A DNA stretch of 64,000 bases from Fibrobacter sp. UWB2 (GTDB lineage: Bacteria > Fibrobacterota > Fibrobacteria > Fibrobacterales > Fibrobacteraceae). Below, piece after piece: positions 59,773-64,000 of the stretch. The notes below the pieces were generated by a model. The model made no database searches and was not told the DNA's origin. It saw nothing but the letters and a program-made list of their open reading frames with translations. The DNA is taken from positions 124,001 to 188,000 of the forward strand of contig NZ_MWQK01000004.1 of NCBI RefSeq assembly GCF_002210425.1, in the 5' to 3' direction. The first letter of the stretch is position 1, and each line of letters begins with the position of its first letter. The position numbers and the translations under genes are program-made.

Positions 59773-61906
59773 GCCTGCTCTGCTTTTGATATGGATGACG
59801 GTAGCAATACTTTGCCTTTGCGGCTGTTCTGATAATTCCGTCTCTGCCAAGACCGATACGAAAACGCGTAAAATCAGGGTCGCCGTCATGGCGAAATCTT
59901 CTGAAATGGTCCGTTGGAAACGCAGCGCCGAATGGGCTTTGGAAAATATGGAAAAAGCTCAGGACGGGCTAGACCAAAAGGTAAAACTGCAACTGGAATT
60001 TAAGAACCAGGATGATGCCGATATCGACGAGTATATGGAAAAGGTGGCTCACGATACGGACTATGCGGCCATTGTGGGGCCCACTCAATCGGACAAGGCG
60101 TACCGCATGGCGGAACTTTTGCGGAAAAGTGCGAAGCCGATTCTTTCGCCCAAGGCGTCGAATGTGGAATACCAGCGTTTTTTTGCCAACATGCCGAATT
60201 TGTGGAACTTGGTTGAAAACGACTTTATGCTGATAGAATCCGCTTTCTCGCATTTGGCTAGTTCTTTTGCGTCTATTTTTATGAATGAACTGGAACTTAC
60301 ACTTTTGGCTCCGTCAAGCGAGTTGAATGGCGGACTCGTAAGTTCTTATGTCGACTGGCTAGGTTTTATGGCCGAAGAATTCGGTCTTAAAATAGACAGA
60401 ATCTTTTTGTACAATGACGAAACCGAACTGCGGAAGCTTACGCAGACTTATTTGGAACGAAGGAAGCCGTATAGCGTTTTGTTATTTGAACCCTATGATG
60501 ACAAAATGGCCTTAGCCTTTGATGATGAATTGTATCAACAGGATGTCGCTTCTCAAGGTGGAATCCGAGTGGTGTGTTCGAATAATTTCGCTTCGGACTC
60601 TATCGTGAAAAAACTTCATTACGATTTTTACCGTGGCTTTGATTTGTACGCAAGGCCCGAGTCTGGGTTTGCGCAAGCATACCATGAACATTTTGGCGAA
60701 GACATTCTCAATGGCGAAGCGCATTTCTTTGATGCTCTGTATATTTTGGCGTATGCCGCGACTTATTCCGTTTCGTCGGGCTTGGAATTGAATGAATCGA
60801 TTAGAGCTGTGCTCGGAGGAAGGGACGGTACCGGCGGCGATTGGATGATTGCCGGAATGCATGAAAATTTCAAGTCGTTGCAGAACGGACGCTTGCCTGA
60901 TTTGACGGGGGTATCGAGCTCTTGGACTTTCTTGGATAGGGACAACAGTGTGAGCGGTTCAGTGTATCGCGGGTGGAATATTGCTGACCATAAATATGTC
61001 ACGAATGATTTTACCAGCAACGACGACTCGAAACATTCGATAAATCCAGAAGAAAATTGGCTGGATTTTTTCAAGGCCGATGTGGATACGAGTTTTTTCG
61101 AATATGCAGATTCGAATATTTCTTACAATGACGTTTCAAAACATTGGGCGCTTTTGGTTGCAGCCTCATCGGGCTGGGCAAATTACCGGTTTCAGGCGGA
61201 CATCTTTGCCATTTACCAGAAACTCAAGAAGATGGGGTACGACGATGACCATATTATCGTGATTGCCGAAGATGACATTGCAAATCATAGTCGCAACCTG
61301 TATCCGGGGGAACTGTTTATCCGTTTGGATGGAGACAATGTCTATGAAAATGGTGTGGTTGATTACAAATTAAGTTCCGTAACGGTGTCTGATCTAGGAA
61401 ATATATTAAGGGGAAATTCAAGTGATAAGTTGTCAAAGGTCCTCCGTGCAAAGTCGACCGACAATGTTTTTGTCTTTTGGAGTGGTCACGGAATGCCGGG
61501 GTATTTGGAATATGGTAAAGACAAGGTTAGTTATGAGCAGATTGTTGCGCTGATAAAAGAAATTCCGCACCGCAAGGTGTTGGTTGCCGTGGAGGCCTGC
61601 TATAGTGGTGGACTTGGTGAAACGGCGGAAAAGGCGGATATTCCTGGTATCGTTTTTCTAACAGCGGCGTCGCCTTATGAAACGAGTAAGGCGGATGAAC
61701 GAAACGAAGAAATGGGCGTATACTTGACGAATAGTTTTACCCGAGGTTTTACGAAGCTGCTTGATGAAACACCCGACGCAACGCTGAGGGACATGTATGT
61801 CGAAATCGCAAGTAAGATTTCGGGTTCGCACGTGCAGTTGTACAACGTGAACCATTATGGAAATATCTACAAAGAAACGATAGGTGAATTTTTTGTAATA
61901 AAATAA
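59759..61906 (+). CDS. Lipoprotein fusing a periplasmic-binding domain to a legumain-like (C13) peptidase
   Basis: 715 residues from the ATG at 59759, behind a perfect GGAGG; longer in-frame starts overlap the previous gene in another frame. Lipobox LCGC (C23). Residues about 35-370 resemble a type I periplasmic-binding domain (AAIVGPTQSDKAYRMAELLRKSAKPILSPKAS). From about 465 is a caspase-like C13 fold: HWALLVAASSGWANYRFQADIFAIYQKLKKMG, then catalytic His577 in VFVFWSGHG and Cys614 in VLVAVEACYSGG. The spacing and context match legumain and the GPI-transamidase subunit GPI8, which cleave after Asn/Asp or transfer peptides. Coupled to the BMP-like gene by overlap; with the MACPF gene it may form a sensing/cleavage system. 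Confidence 0.87.
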   Translation: MQRSKPALLLIWMTVAILCLCGCSDNSVSAKTDTKTRKIRVAVMAKSSEMVRWKRSAEWALENMEKAQDGLDQKVKLQLEFKNQDDADIDEYMEKVAHDTDYAAIVGPTQSDKAYRMAELLRKSAKPILSPKASNVEYQRFFANMPNLWNLVENDFMLIESAFSHLASSFASIFMNELELTLLAPSSELNGGLVSSYVDWLGFMAEEFGLKIDRIFLYNDETELRKLTQTYLERRKPYSVLLFEPYDDKMALAFDDELYQQDVASQGGIRVVCSNNFASDSIVKKLHYDFYRGFDLYARPESGFAQAYHEHFGEDILNGEAHFFDALYILAYAATYSVSSGLELNESIRAVLGGRDGTGGDWMIAGMHENFKSLQNGRLPDLTGVSSSWTFLDRDNSVSGSVYRGWNIADHKYVTNDFTSNDDSKHSINPEENWLDFFKADVDTSFFEYADSNISYNDVSKHWALLVAASSGWANYRFQADIFAIYQKLKKMGYDDDHIIVIAEDDIANHSRNLYPGELFIRLDGDNVYENGVVDYKLSSVTVSDLGNILRGNSSDKLSKVLRAKSTDNVFVFWSGHGMPGYLEYGKDKVSYEQIVALIKEIPHRKVLVAVEACYSGGLGETAEKADIPGIVFLTAASPYETSKADERNEEMGVYLTNSFTRGFTKLLDETPDATLRDMYVEIASKISGSHVQLYNVNHYGNIYKETIGEFFVIK

Positions 61907-61909
61907 AAA

Positions 61910-61931
61910 CGCAAGCTTGGTTCTTTTTATT
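61910..61931 (+). repeat. Right copy of direct repeat flanking the MACPF-legumain block
   Basis: CGCAAGCTTGGTTCTTTTT followed by ATT, 4 bases after the stop of the peptidase gene; differs from the left copy (55001-55022) at two positions. Confidence 0.6.
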
Positions 61932-62828
61932 TTACGGTTCCAAATAATAATCCGGGCGAATACCGAGAGCAATTTCATCCGCTTCGAGTTCTTCAGCAGG
62001 CACATTTCGCCCGACAACTAGAGCAGAATCGAAGCCTGCAATTTTCGCGCCATACACGTCTGTTCCAAGCGTATCTCCAATCATCAGCACGCGAGAGCCC
62101 ACCGGAAGCGAAGCTTTGACACGCTCCCAAATCTGCGGGAAGGGCTTGCCCAAGTAATAGGTTTCACAGCCCTCGCCCCCATTCGCCTCACACATAGAAT
62201 CACGACGCAAGCGTTCCGAGAGCGCACCCGAAACAGGCTCACGAGCCGTCACACCATTTTCATCAGGCACTTTCGGAGCCCATGCATCCGAATTCAGCAC
62301 GAGAAGAATTGCACCCGGTTTCTGCAAAATTTTGACCGCGCGCGCATAAGTTTCTGGCGTGTCTTTCGCAGACGAAATTGCCACAATCGGCTCGGCAGGT
62401 TCTGCATCCATCGCAACTGCGGTAATTCCACAAGCTTTCAAAACATTCCTGCCCGATTCACGGCCGATGTAATAGACCTCGCGCAATTCAAGCGGTTTCG
62501 CAGCAGTTCCACCAGTGCATCCATTCACAATTCCGGCAGCCGCATTTGTCGCGACACCCGAACGCAACTGTTCCACGAGTTTCGGTAGCAAGCTTCCCGA
62601 CGAAATCGTTTCTTCCGTCGAAAAGTCAAAGCCACGCTTTTCCGCAGCACGAGCCAAAACGCCGTCCACATCGGAAGCGGCATTTGTCACTAGGCGAAGG
62701 ATTTTACCTGCACGGCGAAGCAACTGAAACCAATCCATTGCACCGGGGTAAACAAATCTATCACGATTGTAGAGGGTGCCGTAACCGTCAAAGCAAAAAA
62801 CATCGTAGCGGTCCAGCAAATCCGCCAT
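61932..62828 (-). CDS. HAD-superfamily phosphatase (NagD-like)
   Basis: 298 residues from the ATG at 62828 (MADLLDRYDVFCFDGYGTLYNRD). The open frame continues to an ATG at 63020 (362 residues), but about 40 of the extra residues are encoded by palindromic repeats, so the shorter form is preferred with caution. HAD motif I FCFDGYGTLY has G where most members have D-x-D-G-V/T; motif II VTNAASD; a C2-type cap; motif III/IV YYLGKPFPQIWERV and MIGDTLGTDVYGAKIAG. NagD-type enzymes dephosphorylate nucleotides or sugar phosphates. Neither start has a good Shine-Dalgarno. Confidence 0.82.
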   Translation of the reverse strand: MADLLDRYDVFCFDGYGTLYNRDRFVYPGAMDWFQLLRRAGKILRLVTNAASDVDGVLARAAEKRGFDFSTEETISSGSLLPKLVEQLRSGVATNAAAGIVNGCTGGTAAKPLELREVYYIGRESGRNVLKACGITAVAMDAEPAEPIVAISSAKDTPETYARAVKILQKPGAILLVLNSDAWAPKVPDENGVTAREPVSGALSERLRRDSMCEANGGEGCETYYLGKPFPQIWERVKASLPVGSRVLMIGDTLGTDVYGAKIAGFDSALVVGRNVPAEELEADEIALGIRPDYYLEP

Positions 62829-62861
62829 GTGAACATGGCGAGGGACTGCACAGGAATCGCT

Positions 62862-62897
62862 CTGGATCCTATCGGGCAGAGCCCTCCAGGATGACAA
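62862..62897 (+). repeat. REP-like palindrome, copy 5 (degenerate)
   Basis: CTGGATCCT on the left and TCCAGGATGACAA on the right flank a region with GGGC/GCCC. Same right flank as the other copies; the stem is CTGGA/TCCAG. Confidence 0.6.
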
Positions 62898-62916
62898 TTC
62901 AGTTTTGCAAAGAAAT

Positions 62917-62945
62917 GGAGATCCCGGAACTAGTCCGGGATGACA
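62917..62945 (+). repeat. REP-like palindrome, copy 6
   Basis: GGAGATCCCGGA (62917-62928), loop ACTAG, TCCGGGATGACA. It lies inside the extended reading frame of the HAD gene, where the minus strand reads CHPGLVPGSP. Confidence 0.8.
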
Positions 62946-63025
62946 TGTAAAGGAGCACGCCGTTTGCGATTCAATAATTTGCTTGTAGCGCAGGTAGATT
63001 TCAGTTTCGAATTTATCCATAGCGA

Positions 63026-63670
63026 TTATGCGTCGCTACGGAGGATGCCGTAATCGCGACCTTCCACGGGAATCACAAGTTGCAACTTCGAAAGCGTCTT
63101 GATATGCTTTTCAAAGACGACCTTGAAATCTTCGCCAAGTTCTTCTTCGTCATCGTGATCGAGATTGTAGGCAACATAGCTGCCATCCGCAAAAATCGAG
63201 ATGCAGCAATCCCACGTGATATCGCCTTCCTGCGGCTGTTCATCATCGGCACGGTCCTTGCTTTCGAGCATCAGAATCGGGCGCGGTGCAGGAATCGGTT
63301 CGGCATGGCCATTTTCAAAAATAAAGTAATTGCGGCTCACGAGTTCATGTTCAAGAGCCATCGTGCTCGGCACACGAGCAAATTCGCCACGCAAGCGGTT
63401 GATGTTTCCAAGGTCATCTTCGTACGGGTCCTGGAAATCTTCGGGCAACACAATCTGGTAGTAGTCAAACTTTTTACCGCTAGCGGCATAGTTGTCCTGC
63501 CAGGACTGAGGCGGTTCCGGGCGAATCGTCAAGAAGTCTTCAAAGGCATCCAGAATATCGTTCAAACGGGAAGTCCAAGGTTCGTCCTTCAACTTCTGCA
63601 CGAGTTCCATAAAACTGTTCAGGCTTTCTTCGCCCGTGATAGACTTCAATTCTTCTTCGTTTTCTGCCAT
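63026..63670 (-). CDS. Acidic cytoplasmic protein of unknown function
   Basis: 214 residues, no signal peptide or membrane segment, not recognised. It starts MAENEEELKSITGEES, has a helical first part (LNSFMELVQKLKDEPWTSRLNDILDAFEDFL), then a beta-rich part (YYQIVLPEDFQDPYEDDLGN, ISIFADGSYVAYNLDHDDEEE) and a final LQLVIPVEGRDYGILRSDA. The stop is 5 bases before the long HAD start at 63020, which might favour co-translation if that start is used. Upstream is the aspartoacylase gene on the same strand, so the three may form an operon. Confidence 0.75.
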   Translation of the reverse strand: MAENEEELKSITGEESLNSFMELVQKLKDEPWTSRLNDILDAFEDFLTIRPEPPQSWQDNYAASGKKFDYYQIVLPEDFQDPYEDDLGNINRLRGEFARVPSTMALEHELVSRNYFIFENGHAEPIPAPRPILMLESKDRADDEQPQEGDITWDCCISIFADGSYVAYNLDHDDEEELGEDFKVVFEKHIKTLSKLQLVIPVEGRDYGILRSDA

Positions 63671-63736
63671 ATCAGACCTCTAATTTTTACTGTACAAATG
63701 TAGAAAAAAGACAAGCGCCGCGACTCTCGCCGCAGC

Positions 63737-64000
63737 CTACCATTCTTCCACGGTTTTCACCGTGAGGCTCATGGCGATGTCTTTCTCGTAGTACGCAGGC
63801 TCGTTGATGAATATCGGGTAGACCGAGCGACCGTCCGGTTCGCCCTCGAACAAGATGTCCTTGCCATCAAACGTGCGGAAAAGTTTGTCGCCTTGTCTGA
63901 GTTCGCGGTAATCGTGACCATCCAATTCCGGGTGGATCATCGCCTGTATGGCGCCACCGCCCTGCGGCTTCGGGTATCCCAAGTCTCGCAGCTGCGTATA
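63737..64000 (-). CDS. Aspartoacylase-like zinc hydrolase, 3' part only
   Basis: Only the last 87 residues are in the window; the frame is open to base 64000. The end matches the AspA/ACY2 branch of the M14-like succinylglutamate desuccinylase/aspartoacylase family, which cleaves N-acetylaspartate or related N-acyl amino acids: AIQAMIHPELDGHDYREL, GDKLFRTFDGKDILFEGE, and the C-terminal VYPIFINEPAYYEKDIAMSLT. The catalytic N-terminal half is outside the window. A TTG that could be read as a start at 63982 is internal. Confidence 0.85.
   Translation of the reverse strand, partial: YTQLRDLGYPKPQGGGAIQAMIHPELDGHDYRELRQGDKLFRTFDGKDILFEGEPDGRSVYPIFINEPAYYEKDIAMSLTVKTVEEW

Noticed and set aside
1-64000. 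CRISPR arrays, insertion sequences, prophage genes, rRNA
   Set aside because: No regularly spaced direct repeats with unique spacers, no transposase, integrase or structural phage genes, and no rRNA sequence were seen.

Overview
The window reads as a chromosomal segment of a Fibrobacter-type bacterium (phylum Fibrobacteres, anaerobic fibre degraders). The main reasons are lineage-typical families: proteins with the Fibrobacter major paralogous domain (FISUMP) at 3231-4352 and 57630-58667, a TIGR02147-type protein beside a serine-linker lipoprotein (38757-40749), many Ser-rich secreted proteins, rubrerythrin, and -10 boxes of the form TATATT. No phage, insertion sequence, CRISPR array or rRNA was seen. 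One tRNA is present (Gly, anticodon CCC).

Layout. 1-12.3 kb, mainly plus strand: end of a barrel-like protein; LytR_C lipoprotein-rsfS-argS; a FISUMP protein on the minus strand; purU, a membrane protein, pyrE, a lipoprotein and an outer-membrane protein in a tight run; a DEAD-box helicase; map; two tandem small paralogues and an EcsC-like protein. 12.4-29.4 kb: TRL-like lipoprotein, fusA (an EF-G resembling the spdEFG1/mitochondrial type), mazG, dprA, an FtsB-like protein, an RND efflux pair, two DUF5683-like envelope proteins, a giant MBG-repeat protein, and rpsF-rpsR-rplI behind a near-consensus promoter. 29.4-41.6 kb: a tandem pair of membrane paralogues of which the first is frameshifted, trpS, RNase D, a membrane-anchored 5-formyl-THF cyclo-ligase homologue, a TrmH/SpoU methyltransferase, a CotH protein, cysK behind a hairpin that sequesters its ribosome-binding site, the TIGR02147/lipoprotein pair and rubrerythrin. 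41.6-54.7 kb: envelope proteins of unknown function (including DUF4434 and DUF4419 types), carboxynorspermidine dehydrogenase plus arginine decarboxylase, three GT2 glycosyltransferases, NudC, and a Ser-rich protein.

54.8-61.9 kb is the most unusual part. After tRNA-Gly and a structured non-coding stretch come four predicted lipoproteins: a MACPF pore-forming-fold protein, a FISUMP protein sharing its N-terminal module, a BMP/PnrA-like solute-binding protein, and a periplasmic-binding domain fused to a legumain/GPI8-like C13 cysteine peptidase. The block uses more T-ending codons than the neighbouring housekeeping genes and is bracketed by a 22-nt imperfect direct repeat (55001-55022 and 61910-61931). 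It is my best candidate for an undescribed system: a surface pore-former with an associated sensor-protease. The window ends with a HAD phosphatase whose longest reading frame runs through a palindromic repeat, an unknown acidic protein and the 3' end of an aspartoacylase gene.

A REP-like palindrome family (GGAGAT - variable stem - ATGACA) occurs at least six times, all in the same orientation. All family assignments were made by eye from motifs; none was checked by database search.
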